Both the position numbers and the translations under genes were made by a program. The notes beneath the pieces were generated by a model. The model did not search any database. It saw nothing but the letters and a program-made list of their open reading frames with translations, and had not been told where the DNA came from. A DNA stretch of 64,000 nucleotides from Hyphomicrobiales bacterium (GTDB lineage Bacteria; Pseudomonadota; Alphaproteobacteria; Rhizobiales; JACESI01), in the NCBI GenBank assembly GCA_039989895.1, contig JBDXGY010000005.1, positions 62,001-126,000 of the forward strand, written 5' to 3'. Of the stretch, positions 9,746-17,619 are shown piece by piece (positions within the stretch are counted from its first letter, which is position 1; each line of letters opens with the position of its first letter).

Positions 9746-10333
9746 CTATGATGCCCTTATATCTGGATTTTCTCTCAAATAATCCTGCACGCGGCGCCGG
9801 GCTGAGGCAACATTTGCCCGCAATCTATGAATATCCCCCTGGTTTGTCTTCAGACGCTCACTCACATATTTTAGGTTTTTTAGCTTTTTGGGATCTTTGG
9901 AGTGAGACAATCGCGATATTTCATCAATATCCTGTTCGATAGCTTGTTCTGCACTTTGCAGCCTCTTGACCGCATCATGAAGGTTTTTGGTTGGGCGATA
10001 AGCACTCTCAAAAGCGGCGGCAAATTCTGATGGACACGAACCGCGATAAGTCGCACCACGCTTGCCCAAATTAAAACCGTTTTGGGCTGTGCAATAGCGC
10101 GCGATAGCAACCTTCCAACCTTGGTTATAAGCAGCAACATTCACCGGAAGGCCGTGTTTTTCACAAGCCTTGCTATGCTGTGCGATGCGAGATGATGGAT
10201 GTCCTTGGGATCCATCAATATCCCCTAGTTGTTTCCAATCAACAGTTTTACACTCATCTTCATTCAACGTAGCGCAAGCGCTCAATGCGAGCAGCCCCAC
10301 AAAAAACCCTAAAAATGCTGTTAGCTTGATCAT
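9746..10333 (-). CDS. DUF2799-type lipoprotein
   Basis: Predicted lipoprotein of about 195 residues. From ATG 10333 the product starts MIKLTAFLGFFVGLLALSAC, a lipoprotein signal peptide whose lipobox (LSAC) ends in the Cys to be acylated. The mature part has the cysteine-rich CKTVDWKQLGDIDGSQG and ARYCTAQNGFNLGKRGATY repeats typical of DUF2799, then an alpha-helical, coiled-coil-like C-terminal half. The frame extends to a TTG at 10369, but that would bury the signal peptide, so I reject it. Function unknown; envelope location inferred. Confidence 0.82.
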   Translation of the reverse strand: MIKLTAFLGFFVGLLALSACATLNEDECKTVDWKQLGDIDGSQGHPSSRIAQHSKACEKHGLPVNVAAYNQGWKVAIARYCTAQNGFNLGKRGATYRGSCPSEFAAAFESAYRPTKNLHDAVKRLQSAEQAIEQDIDEISRLSHSKDPKKLKNLKYVSERLKTNQGDIHRLRANVASARRRVQDYLRENPDIRAS

Positions 10334-10507
10334 CTTTGGCCCCGATTCCCCAATCCATCCCCGATCCAAAAGCTTACTGTTTTAAGAATAAACTCTTTTA
10401 GGGTTTGCCTGCAATATTAGGCACTAAAAAGCGCAAGCTTGCCGATTGATTGATTATTGGCCTATGTTTGATGCACGATTCAAGGGATTTGCGATTAAGG
10501 GAGTGCC

Positions 10508-11452
10508 ATGACTTATCTAAAGCCAATCATTGGGGGCATCATTATGTCCCTTGCTATGATGTCACCTTCTCATCAAGTATTTGCTCAAGACGCTATTCCA
10601 GCAAAACGATTGTTTGGTTTTAAGTCCACTGCCGCACCCCTTAAAGCACGCTCAATTGGCTCTTATGCGCGTGGATGCCTTGCTGGTGGTCAAGAAATAA
10701 ATATCGATGGTCGCTACTGGCAAGTCATGCGGCTTTCTCGCAATCGCAACTGGGGGCACCCTTCCCTGATCCGGTATGTTAAGCAGCTAGCGGAAGACGC
10801 AGGCGAATCTGGCGACTGGAACGGCCTTATGGTTGGAGATCTAGCACAGCCACGCGGCGGCCCTATGCTCACGGGGCACAGATCTCATCAAATTGGCCTT
10901 GATGCTGATATATGGCTGAATGAAATGCCAAACCATCGCTTGTCACGAAAAGAGCGCGAAAAGCTTAGCGCTGTGTCAACGGTCAACTTCAATACCAAAG
11001 AAGTCAATCGCAAAGTATGGACGCCCAAGCACGTAAAGCTAATCAAGCGAGCGGCGTCCTACCGCGAAGTGGCTCGCATTTTCGTCAACCCCATTATCAA
11101 AAAAGAACTTTGCCGCGTTGCTGGCAGTGATCGCAAATGGCTGAGCAAGGTGCGCCCTTGGGCCGGCCATCATTTCCATATGCATGTCAGGCTATCATGC
11201 CCTCCTGGGTCTCAAGGATGCAAAAACCAATCACGTCCGCCTGCGGGCGATGGCTGCGGCGCTGAATTGGCAAGCTGGCTCGCGCCGCCCAAACCTTCCA
11301 CAACACCAAGCAAACCGCGCAAGCCTAGACCACCCGTCACTCTTAGCAGTTTACCCAATTATTGTGAAACGGTCCTGAATACCGCAACCGTTCGCCTACC
11401 GTCGAGACCAACTGCAACGACACCGCAGCCTCGTTTCAATCCTGTACGCTGA
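10508..11452 (+). CDS. mepA: Penicillin-insensitive murein endopeptidase MepA
   Basis: Periplasmic LAS-type zinc peptidase (M74) that cleaves D-Ala-mDAP crosslinks in peptidoglycan. 314 residues: signal peptide at about 1-27 (hydrophobic core IIGGIIMSLAMM, cleavage near VFA-QD), then GCLAGG, RNWGHP, the zinc-site segments TGHRSHQIGLDADIW (His, Asp) and WAGHHFHMHVRLSCPPGSQG (His). The C-terminal ~70 residues are a Pro/Lys/Arg-rich low-complexity tail, longer than in enterobacteria, possibly a wall-contact linker. Shine-Dalgarno AAGGGAG precedes the ATG. Monocistronic by position. Confidence 0.92.
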   Translation: MTYLKPIIGGIIMSLAMMSPSHQVFAQDAIPAKRLFGFKSTAAPLKARSIGSYARGCLAGGQEINIDGRYWQVMRLSRNRNWGHPSLIRYVKQLAEDAGESGDWNGLMVGDLAQPRGGPMLTGHRSHQIGLDADIWLNEMPNHRLSRKEREKLSAVSTVNFNTKEVNRKVWTPKHVKLIKRAASYREVARIFVNPIIKKELCRVAGSDRKWLSKVRPWAGHHFHMHVRLSCPPGSQGCKNQSRPPAGDGCGAELASWLAPPKPSTTPSKPRKPRPPVTLSSLPNYCETVLNTATVRLPSRPTATTPQPRFNPVR

Positions 11453-11469
11453 GCGCTCACTATCCAACG

Positions 11470-12126
11470 CTAAGCATCAACGCCAACAGGACAGGTCAGC
11501 CCCACGCCACCCAGACCACAATATCCGCCTGGATTTTTCGCAAGATATTGCTGATGGGCTTCTTCTGCATAATAAAATGGTGTCGCTTGTTTGATTTCTG
11601 TTGTGATCGACGAAAAGCCCTTCTTTGAAAGTTCAACCTGATAGGCTTCTTTCACGGCCTCGGCAGTCTCGCGCTGTTCTTCAGAATTAAAATATATGCC
11701 GGAACGATATTGCGTGCCCACATCATTACCCTGCCGCATGCCTTCTGTCGGATTATGGCTTTCAAAAAACTTCGCGATAATTTTTCTTCGCGACACAATT
11801 GCAGGATCAAAGACGACTAGCACAACTTCATTGTGGCCAGTTTTGCCCGTGCATACTTCGCGGTAGGTTGGGTTAGGCGTATGGCCTGCGGCGTAACCAA
11901 CAGCCGTGCTATAAACACCTTCCATTTTCCAAAAGACACGCTCAGCCCCCCAGAAACATCCAAGACCAATAACAATTTGCTCCAAATGCTCCGGAAACGG
12001 TCCTTTGATCGGATTGCCATTTACATAATGGACATCCGGCACGGCTATTTCTTCATCCCGCCCGGGCAAAGCCTCGTGTGGCTGTGGCACTGAAATTTTA
12101 TTTTTTAAAACATCAAAAAGGAACAT
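11470..12126 (-). CDS. msrA: Peptide methionine-S-sulfoxide reductase MsrA
   Basis: Repairs oxidised proteins by reducing methionine-S-sulfoxide, using thioredoxin. 218 residues with the catalytic [11 protein letters not shown] motif at about 52-62, [38 protein letters not shown] and a C-terminal [16 protein letters not shown] that holds the resolving cysteines. The N-terminal 45 residues ahead of the catalytic core are usual for the long alphaproteobacterial form. No signal peptide, so cytosolic. Confidence 0.95.
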   Translation of the reverse strand: MFLFDVLKNKISVPQPHEALPGRDEEIAVPDVHYVNGNPIKGPFPEHLEQIVIGLGCFWGAERVFWKMEGVYSTAVGYAAGHTPNPTYREVCTGKTGHNEVVLVVFDPAIVSRRKIIAKFFESHNPTEGMRQGNDVGTQYRSGIYFNSEEQRETAEAVKEAYQVELSKKGFSSITTEIKQATPFYYAEEAHQQYLAKNPGGYCGLGGVGLTCPVGVDA

Positions 12127-12255
12127 GAAGACAACTCCTACTTATTATAACGAAAGCTAGAGCGCACAAAGCCACACTGGCACGCGCTTTTTATAATATG
12201 GATGAGATCAAGGCACACGGCAACTCACAAGCACGATACATCGCAATCGCGTTGA

Positions 12256-12576
12256 TTAAGTTGCAAATTTATCTTGTTTTTTACGACGTCGCCCAAGAAA
12301 ACAAAAGACAAGGCCTAACCCAGCTATGACAGCGGCAGTCGGTTGAAGCAGAAGCCACTGCATAACATTGTCCCAGAATCGGACAAGACCCAGCTTTTCT
12401 TGAATCGCATATTGCACCTGATTAAGGCTTGCCGGCGCAATATCTGTCCACGACTGCCCTGCAGCTGCAAACTTTATCTCGCCCGTTGCAAGATATGCCA
12501 CGCCATCAAGAACGAGCGCAACAAAGGCAACAGCCAAAAGCATATAACCGATCAGTCTAAAAAGGGAGCGGACCAT
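12256..12576 (-). CDS. Small two-span membrane protein
   Basis: About 106 residues from ATG 12576 (MVRSLFRLIGYMLLAVAFVA); a GTG at 12588 is an alternative start. Two hydrophobic segments, near residues 6-27 and 76-95, flank a loop with WTDIAPASLNQVQYAIQEKL, and the tail is basic (GRRRKKQDK), suggesting N- and C-termini in the cytoplasm. Similar short proteins in Rhizobiales are sometimes named after PetM, but I see no real basis for a cytochrome b6f link. Function unknown. It is the last core gene before the tRNA-Ser island site. Confidence 0.65.
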   Translation of the reverse strand: MVRSLFRLIGYMLLAVAFVALVLDGVAYLATGEIKFAAAGQSWTDIAPASLNQVQYAIQEKLGLVRFWDNVMQWLLLQPTAAVIAGLGLVFCFLGRRRKKQDKFAT

Positions 12577-12772
12577 TACTATCTTCACTGGTAAGATGAC
12601 ACATGCACAATCTAGATAGGGTATATCTAAATAAATGCAAATACAGTCAGCCCTTTGACCCTTGTTTTCAACATACGAGAGGGCACTGATATAAGGTAAA
12701 ATGCTGCTTGCCTTACCATTCGTGATCAGTATAGTGCGCCACTGCAGAAAGTGTGCAATTGAATACTAATGC

Positions 12773-12887
12773 GGACAGGTGGCCGAGTGGTCGAAGGCGC
12801 CAATGCTTTGTAAAACAAAGCAGTCCATTTAAGTGAGCCGTGCGCTTATCTTAGACCCCACGGGTTTTCCATCCCGTGCGTATATAA
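12773..12887 (+). pseudogene. Truncated/degenerate tRNA-Ser copy upstream of the intact tRNA-Ser
   Basis: Bases 12773-12800 are identical to the first 28 bases of the intact tRNA-Ser that starts at 12888 (acceptor 5' strand, D arm). After that the match ends: a 7-bp hairpin (TGCTTTG/CAAAGCA, about 12803-12822) replaces the anticodon arm, and no matching 3' acceptor strand is found. A second hairpin (CACGGG/CCCGTG) lies near 12860-12880. Best read as a broken tandem copy, possibly from an earlier integration event. Confidence 0.6.
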
Positions 12888-12977
12888 GGACAGGTGGCCG
12901 AGTGGTCGAAGGCGCACGCCTGGAAAGTGTGTAGGCGGGTGACCGTCTCCAGGGTTCGAATCCCTGTCTGTCCGCCA
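12888..12977 (+). tRNA. tRNA-Ser (anticodon GGA)
   Basis: 90 nt including an encoded CCA. Acceptor stem GGACAGG pairs with TCTGTCC (one G-U pair), D arm GCCGAGTGGTCGAAGGC, anticodon loop CTGGAAA (anticodon GGA, reads UCC/UCU), long variable arm as required for serine, T arm CAGGG-TTCGAAT-CCCTG, discriminator G, then CCA. Its 3' end doubles as the attachment site of the genomic island that follows. Confidence 0.97.
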
Positions 12978-12979
12978 TT
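12963..12979 (+). repeat. Left attachment repeat (within tRNA-Ser 3' end)
   Basis: cctgtctgtccgccatt, covering the 3' T-stem edge, acceptor strand, CCA and two flanking bases. It is identical to 28984-29000; flanking bases are similar but not identical on both sides. Confidence 0.85.
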
Positions 12980-13141
12980 TACCATTGTTTTTATTGGTTA
13001 TTGCCTATCTTATAATATATTATCCGCCAAACAACCCACCATAATTTAGCTTGATTGATTATGCGAATTAGAAATCATCAAAAATGTGACTTAAGTTATC
13101 ACTTTTCGCTATTTAAGAGACATTATGTAAAATAAAACTTC

Positions 13142-13206
13142 AGCCCATAGTGGACGTTGACAGAATCAAGCCTGGAAAACATTCTATGCCCGAAAGCAGA
13201 CATTTA
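13142..13206 (+). repeat. Cassette-flanking degenerate repeat, copy 1
   Basis: Pattern AGCCCATAGTGGACGTTGACA, about 30 variable bases, then CGAAAGCAGACATT. Found again at 13670-13732 and in shorter form at 14232-14247 and 14738-14810. This copy ends at the start of the GIY-YIG gene. Confidence 0.45.
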
Positions 13207-13667
13207 TGGACAAAACTTTTAAAGCCTTAATAGAAGGTCTTCACCCAACCTTTGAACGATTACTTGCAATGGAATCGGTTTTTGAACCGCCTTTGGATAT
13301 GCCGAAACGAGGCGTGTACCTTTTCAGCGAAAATGGGGCCCACCTATACGTTGGTAGATCCAACACAATGCGCAAGCGGTACAAGCAACATACTAACCGA
13401 GGCTCACCGCACAACCAGGCTAGCTTTGCCTATAAGTTAGCTTGTGAAAAATGCAACATACCATCCCCTACTTACAAAAAAGGGGATGGACAATCCGAGC
13501 GTTTAAAAAACCCCATCCTCGCAGCTGAGTTCTTCAAAGCGAAGGAAAGGGTTCTTGCAATGGATTACCGCTATGTTGAAGAAGCGGACCCGACAAGGCA
13601 ATCTATGCTGGAAGCATACGCCTGCATAGCACTAGAAACGCCGTACAATAATTTCGAAAACCATTAA
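13206..13667 (+). CDS. GIY-YIG nuclease-fold protein
   Basis: 153 residues. A GIY-YIG domain is visible: GVYLFSENGAHLYVGRS at about 36-52 supplies both tyrosines and the following Gly-Arg, RKRYKQH follows (Arg/His), and LEAYACIALETPYNNFENH near the C-terminus contains the metal-binding Glu and the conserved Asn. A lone GIY-YIG domain with no DNA-binding partner in a mobile island suggests a small endonuclease, perhaps anti-phage, but the target is unknown. It is bracketed by two copies of a degenerate repeat, as if it were a mobile single-gene unit. No neighbour in the same operon. Confidence 0.75.
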   Translation: MDKTFKALIEGLHPTFERLLAMESVFEPPLDMPKRGVYLFSENGAHLYVGRSNTMRKRYKQHTNRGSPHNQASFAYKLACEKCNIPSPTYKKGDGQSERLKNPILAAEFFKAKERVLAMDYRYVEEADPTRQSMLEAYACIALETPYNNFENH

Positions 13668-13669
13668 CC

Positions 13670-13732
13670 GCCCATAGTTGAAATTGACAATGATTGTCTA
13701 AGCTGCACTACTTCTTCCCAGAAGCGGGCATC
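13670..13732 (+). repeat. Cassette-flanking degenerate repeat, copy 2
   Basis: GCCCATAGTTGAAATTGACA at 13670-13689, about 30 variable bases, then CAGAAGCGGGCAT. Same order and spacing as copy 1; begins 3 bp after the stop of the GIY-YIG gene. Confidence 0.45.
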
Positions 13733-13809
13733 GATAAATTTTTGGCATCTGGTTAAGGCAAAAGACTCGGAGGTTTTCAGACGAGTTGCTCATACACAGG
13801 ACAGTAAAG

Positions 13810-14115
13810 TTATAAAAGTTCAGCTTCCTGCCATTCTTTGATTGTTCGAGTCAGATTTGACAATGCTAATCCCCGACTGATCCTAGAATCCAGAAGCGCA
13901 AAATTTTCTGAAAACAAAACACCATCATGTCCGTCTCTGATGAACTCATACTGTCCGCCCCCGACGTCGGCATCTGGGTCATATGCCACGGCACGCCATT
14001 TTCCAAGAACTTCGCCATCGCGGGTAACGACATCACCATTGGCTAGATTGAGCGCGTATCCGTTTTCCATCCACTGATCGTGGCCTACAAAATTTATTGG
14101 GTAAATCAAATTCAT
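13810..14115 (-). CDS. Hypothetical protein, 101 aa
   Basis: From ATG 14115, preceded by AAGG at normal spacing, the product begins MNLIYPINFVGHDQWMENGY. It is mainly beta-strand in character (ALNLANGDVVTRDGEVLGKW, then YEFIRDGHDGVLFSEN) with a short helical end (SNLTRTIKEWQEAELL). An upstream extension to 14190 is open but has no better start. I recognise no family. It sits alone between repeat copies, opposite in direction to the genes on both sides. Confidence 0.5.
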   Translation of the reverse strand: MNLIYPINFVGHDQWMENGYALNLANGDVVTRDGEVLGKWRAVAYDPDADVGGGQYEFIRDGHDGVLFSENFALLDSRISRGLALSNLTRTIKEWQEAELL

Positions 14116-14231
14116 ACAGCCTTGATATATCCTAACAAAAATTCTTGCAATATCTCTTTGCTCTGTGCCTGAAGGTCGTGATCGGCCCATACTTGCCGTT
14201 CATGTTATCATTGGTAGAATAAGACCAATTT

Positions 14232-14247
14232 CCAGAAGCGGACATCC
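14232..14247 (+). repeat. Cassette-flanking degenerate repeat, copy 3 (right half only)
   Basis: CCAGAAGCGGACATCC, the right half of the repeat seen at 13142-13206 and 13670-13732, ending just before the next gene start. Confidence 0.4.
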
Positions 14248-14250
14248 AAT

Positions 14251-14712
14251 ATGAATATCCAAAACGTTCCAAAGATAACCAAAGATGTATGCGCCAATGA
14301 AAAAATTTTAAGGAAGTTGGAGCGTGCCGGACACATTGAATTGTACATAAACGATATGGAGTTGCCACAAGGCGGTTCCAAGATTACTAAACGTAATTCA
14401 CTTCCATTTGGCTTTTCGTGTAGTAATCTCGATTGTGAATGTCACGACGGGATAAGCGGGTTCGGAAACGACTCGGAGAAAAGTCCACAGTCCTATTGGA
14501 TAACGTCAGAACATGAGGAGCTATTCAAAGTCATCGCGTCAATCATAGGCCCCGCACACCGAAGGGATTGCAGACAATTATTCCATCACTACATAAATGA
14601 AAGAGATATTTTTGTTACTGAAGACACAGACATACTAAATGCTCCGGAACGGCTGTATCAAGAACTTGGAATTGTCGTAAAAACACCTGAAGATTTGAAA
14701 CTGTGCTTTTAG
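14251..14712 (+). CDS. Hypothetical protein with PIN-like C-terminal signature
   Basis: 153 residues. The C-terminal third, NERDIFVTEDTDILNAPERL then YQELGIVVKTPEDL, closely resembles the end of PIN-type ribonuclease domains (a strand with T-x-D-x-D, then a G-x-x-(I/V)-x-T-P-E-E strand). The N-terminal half has a CxxxxCxCH cluster (CSNLDCECH) that could bind metal, and HRRDCRQLFHHYI. The first conserved acidic residue of PIN domains is not obvious, so activity is uncertain. It lies between two repeat copies, with no partner antitoxin visible. Confidence 0.5.
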   Translation: MNIQNVPKITKDVCANEKILRKLERAGHIELYINDMELPQGGSKITKRNSLPFGFSCSNLDCECHDGISGFGNDSEKSPQSYWITSEHEELFKVIASIIGPAHRRDCRQLFHHYINERDIFVTEDTDILNAPERLYQELGIVVKTPEDLKLCF

Positions 14713-14737
14713 CATTTAATGAGAATTTAATTATTGG

Positions 14738-14810
14738 AAGCGGCCCATTGCTGCCTTTGGTGCGACTTACCTATGCAGCAGCGTAAATTTTCGAAAGCAG
14801 AAATTGACAT
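14738..14810 (+). repeat. Cassette-flanking degenerate repeat, copy 4
   Basis: GCGGCCCATTGC (14740-14751) and, about 40 bases later, CGAAAGCAGAAATTGACAT. A related CAGCCCATTGCGATCAC lies at 18942-18958 just after the decayed recombinase, and AATGTCCGCTTTT (reverse orientation) at 23401-23413. Confidence 0.35.
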
Positions 14811-14924
14811 TCCGCAACATCGAGTCCCTTGATGTTCTCCCTGCTTGCAGGCGCAGGGCAAGATGCAATGTCAGATATGCTAGGCCATATTCAAATAACT
14901 TAGCAGTCAATAAGGCATCTCTAT

Positions 14925-15086
14925 TTAAAAATCACCTTCTGTACACTGTAGGCATGTGATTCCATTTTTACGCCACATGTTCACAACCGAATTCCGACCA
15001 TCAACCACAAAGAAAATTTCTTCGCCTTCCCTTATTAACTGATCTGGGATTTCATGCTCTATCTCGGTATCCTGCCGATAGTTGTT
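14925..15086 (-). pseudogene. Remnant of T4 Pnkp-type polynucleotide 3'-phosphatase domain
   Basis: The minus-strand frame from about 15086 to 14925 encodes RQDTEIEHEIPDQLI and, further on, VVNMWRKNGITCLQCTEGDF, which matches the C-terminal end of T4 polynucleotide kinase-phosphatase (…VVEMWRRxGxxCxQVxxGDF). Everything upstream is absent, and the preceding IDDR-type acidic motif has become VVDGR, so the domain would be dead. It abuts the stop of the cyclooxygenase-like gene, suggesting that gene arrived by an insertion that cut this one. Confidence 0.55.
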
Positions 15087-16867
15087 TATATGGGTGCGCG
15101 ATCTAAGTGTTCTCCGTTGATTGCAAATTCGCAAATTGTTCCTGGAGTTTCGACAACTTCTGCGATGACCTGTTTAAGCGTTGTGACCCTATTCACATAA
15201 TCCCAACCAACTTGACCAAACGTCTTCTCAACGAAGATTTCGTTGGAGAGGAGTGGATTGGTCAGAGCATGGGTGAAGGCATCGTGAGCGACCATGTTGA
15301 GCATGAGATCACCCATGATCATTCCGCGATTGTGGCTTTCCGCGCACATGCCGACATACCATTCGAGATTTTCAATTTTCGCGCCATACATCTCGCTCAG
15401 CGTCTTCACCATATCTGGATCATCGCTGACATCTGTAAAATCTTCCGCCTCTGGCAGATTGAACCGGTTTCGATACGAGTTGTAATTTTGTAATTTTGAA
15501 GCGCGCATGATCGTCATGGTGTCATACTTCACACCCTCTAAAAAGCGAGGCGTGTTGCCCATAATCATCTTACCGACAGGTTCATTTGAAAAAAGGGTGA
15601 CAGCCTTTGAAAGACCTTGTTCGATGAGCCAGTTGTTGTTGTGACGGAAGTTTGAAGCATTGTCATCATCTGGCAGAAATGAGAATTTACTCGGGACAAG
15701 ACCATGCCAACGGTAGAGAATGTTGAATTCTATGTGGATGCGATTACGGCGATACCATGTCTGTTCTTCAGCCAAGCCAGGCTGAAATTTCAGCGGTAGG
15801 TTGAGCGGGGAAATATGGGCGATGTAGTCCGAAATGACGATGTTGAGTAAGATCACAATTGCTGTATTACGTGCGCTTTCAAAAACTTGATCGCTGTCCC
15901 AGTCTTTGTTCTGCTCTGCTGTTTTACGAGCTATTTTATTGTGGAGTCTTAAAAATACGGTATTAAGAAGAGCATTACCAATTGTAGAGTTCGAATGTTC
16001 CAAACCAGTAGCAAAGAGAGTTTCGTAGCGACCTTGTTCAGTTGATCCAAATATGTGGCGCAGGATCGGCTCGTGGTGCAAATCTTCGAAATGCTTCTTT
16101 ATAGGCAACGGCTCGCCATTCACTACATCTGCCGAGGCTAATAGGGTCTCGGGATATTCTTCCCCATTGATGTGTTGTGACCTCAAGCATCCTTTGTTGT
16201 CGGGACATCGAAGTTTATCGGTCATTTTTTTATTGAGGCCGTAGATCTGACATAAATCAATTTCATGGGTGGAGTTATTGTATTTTTCACGGCCCTCTTT
16301 ACGAATTGGGACACCGTTATTGTCTGTTTTCACAGCAAATTTTTTCTTGGGGTCGAACTCAAATGCATGTGATGTGCGTAAGAAGCTATCGGTGAACCAT
16401 TGAGCAAAGGATGCAAAGAGAAGCGACGAGCGAATGTCTGGTGTCATGATACCGCCTTGCGAACCATCATTTTGACGCAAAAAAAGATCTACGACTTGTT
16501 CAGATGGCGGACGGATACGCGTATCAAAATTCTCGTCTTCAGGCAGATGACGGCCTGTAATCGTCAAATCAGTTATACTTTTCCAGCTCGTATAATTTTC
16601 GATCATTGTCATCTGATGCGGGCGAGCTTTGGTTACATTGCCAAAGCGACGAAAGATCCCTTTACTGATGACATTTCGGATGAACTTCTTCGACATTAAC
16701 CAATCCCAAAGACCTTTAAAATTGTCTTTGATGAAAAAGCCAATGGTGGTTACAGGCCAGACCTCTAAAATAAGGACAAGCGGAATTTCGAGTATTGCAA
16801 GAATGCTCAACCAAACATAACGTAATGACTTTTTTAAGATTCCCAAAATTCGTTGAGTAATTGTCAT
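15086..16867 (-). CDS. Cyclooxygenase (PGHS)-like animal-type heme peroxidase/dioxygenase
   Basis: 593 residues, co-linear with the catalytic domain of animal cyclooxygenases. SSLLFASFAQWFTDSFLRT (148-166) aligns with the distal heme helix; IDLCQIYG (203-210) and GEEYPETL follow; NRIHIEFNILYRWHGLVPSK (375-394) contains the tyrosyl-radical Tyr385 and the proximal heme ligand His388; FTHALTNP (531-538) aligns with the aspirin-site serine region, with Thr532 in place of Ser. The distal His of cyclooxygenase is replaced by Asp160, while the preceding Gln156 is kept, so peroxidase chemistry may be altered and fatty-acid dioxygenase activity is more likely. Residues 15-47 are hydrophobic (membrane contact). 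Likely operon with the two genes upstream on the same strand. Confidence 0.85.
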   Translation of the reverse strand: MTITQRILGILKKSLRYVWLSILAILEIPLVLILEVWPVTTIGFFIKDNFKGLWDWLMSKKFIRNVISKGIFRRFGNVTKARPHQMTMIENYTSWKSITDLTITGRHLPEDENFDTRIRPPSEQVVDLFLRQNDGSQGGIMTPDIRSSLLFASFAQWFTDSFLRTSHAFEFDPKKKFAVKTDNNGVPIRKEGREKYNNSTHEIDLCQIYGLNKKMTDKLRCPDNKGCLRSQHINGEEYPETLLASADVVNGEPLPIKKHFEDLHHEPILRHIFGSTEQGRYETLFATGLEHSNSTIGNALLNTVFLRLHNKIARKTAEQNKDWDSDQVFESARNTAIVILLNIVISDYIAHISPLNLPLKFQPGLAEEQTWYRRNRIHIEFNILYRWHGLVPSKFSFLPDDDNASNFRHNNNWLIEQGLSKAVTLFSNEPVGKMIMGNTPRFLEGVKYDTMTIMRASKLQNYNSYRNRFNLPEAEDFTDVSDDPDMVKTLSEMYGAKIENLEWYVGMCAESHNRGMIMGDLMLNMVAHDAFTHALTNPLLSNEIFVEKTFGQVGWDYVNRVTTLKQVIAEVVETPGTICEFAINGEHLDRAPI

Positions 16868-16934
16868 ATCAATTGAACCATTGTTGTATCTAATTACCGA
16901 TATTGCGATGATCGTTTATAAACAGGCTTGACAG

Positions 16935-17612
16935 CTACGGGCTATTTTCTCTGAATTCGAGGAACGTGAATGACAGCGCGGACCCAACAAAGACGAAATA
17001 GAATAACGCCAAAATAATGGGTTCCAGGCCATCCCACGTGATAGCACCAAAACTTATATAACGGCGCACCAACGACACCATCGTGCTGAGCAAAAGGGCA
17101 ACCGCAGCCACCGAAAGCATCCCGATAAAGTTGTTGATCGTATCATTGGTGCCCAACCAATTTCTGGGAATATCTGACACCCAATTAAATGCGGCACCAT
17201 TCTTCACGGTTTGAAACGCCATTAGAATAAGGCAGCCGAGTAAGAATAGAGAGCAGCAGTTCTCAATAATGGCATTTGCTGGCCGCAACAGGTTGAAACA
17301 GTCACTGACCATCATGGCTATAAGATAGGACACCGCAATGACAGAGAGTAGCTTAACCAAAGCGAGCCATGTGTTCGTGCAATCAATCAAACTAAAAATT
17401 ATATTCTCTATGGAACAATTGTTAGTTGCTTCCCATTCCCCCACATATCCCGTAGCAAAGATCGTGAGAAACAAAACGATAAGGCCAACGGTGCTTAAAA
17501 AGGAGAAACTTTCGTCTTCTTTGCGCAGGTCATACACGTCGTTCCTAAAGATCTGATCTATAATTCGCAAAAAGGTTGCTTTATTAAACAGTATGTCGAG
17601 AAACCAAGGCAT
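16935..17612 (-). CDS. Polytopic membrane protein of unknown function
   Basis: 225 residues with about five hydrophobic segments (near 40-57, 82-106, 116-134, 160-184 and 198-217). The N-terminal 35 residues are charged and likely cytosolic (IFRNDVYDLRKEDESF). No catalytic motif is recognised; the layout is loosely like Yip1/DUF-type membrane proteins. It lies 7 bp after the secreted-protein gene and 67 bp before the cyclooxygenase-like gene, so the three probably form one operon, and a membrane role in lipid oxidation or product release is a guess from context only. Confidence 0.65.
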   Translation of the reverse strand: MPWFLDILFNKATFLRIIDQIFRNDVYDLRKEDESFSFLSTVGLIVLFLTIFATGYVGEWEATNNCSIENIIFSLIDCTNTWLALVKLLSVIAVSYLIAMMVSDCFNLLRPANAIIENCCSLFLLGCLILMAFQTVKNGAAFNWVSDIPRNWLGTNDTINNFIGMLSVAAVALLLSTMVSLVRRYISFGAITWDGLEPIILALFYFVFVGSALSFTFLEFRENSP

Positions 17613-17619
17613 CTGGATA

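Noticed and set aside
12801-12887. Possible second complete tRNA
   Set aside because: After the 28-bp match to tRNA-Ser no anticodon arm, T arm or matching acceptor strand can be built, so only a broken copy is reported.
13142-14810. Integron attC sites or a CRISPR array
   Set aside because: The repeats lack attC core boxes, vary in sequence and length, and are separated by genes rather than uniform spacers.
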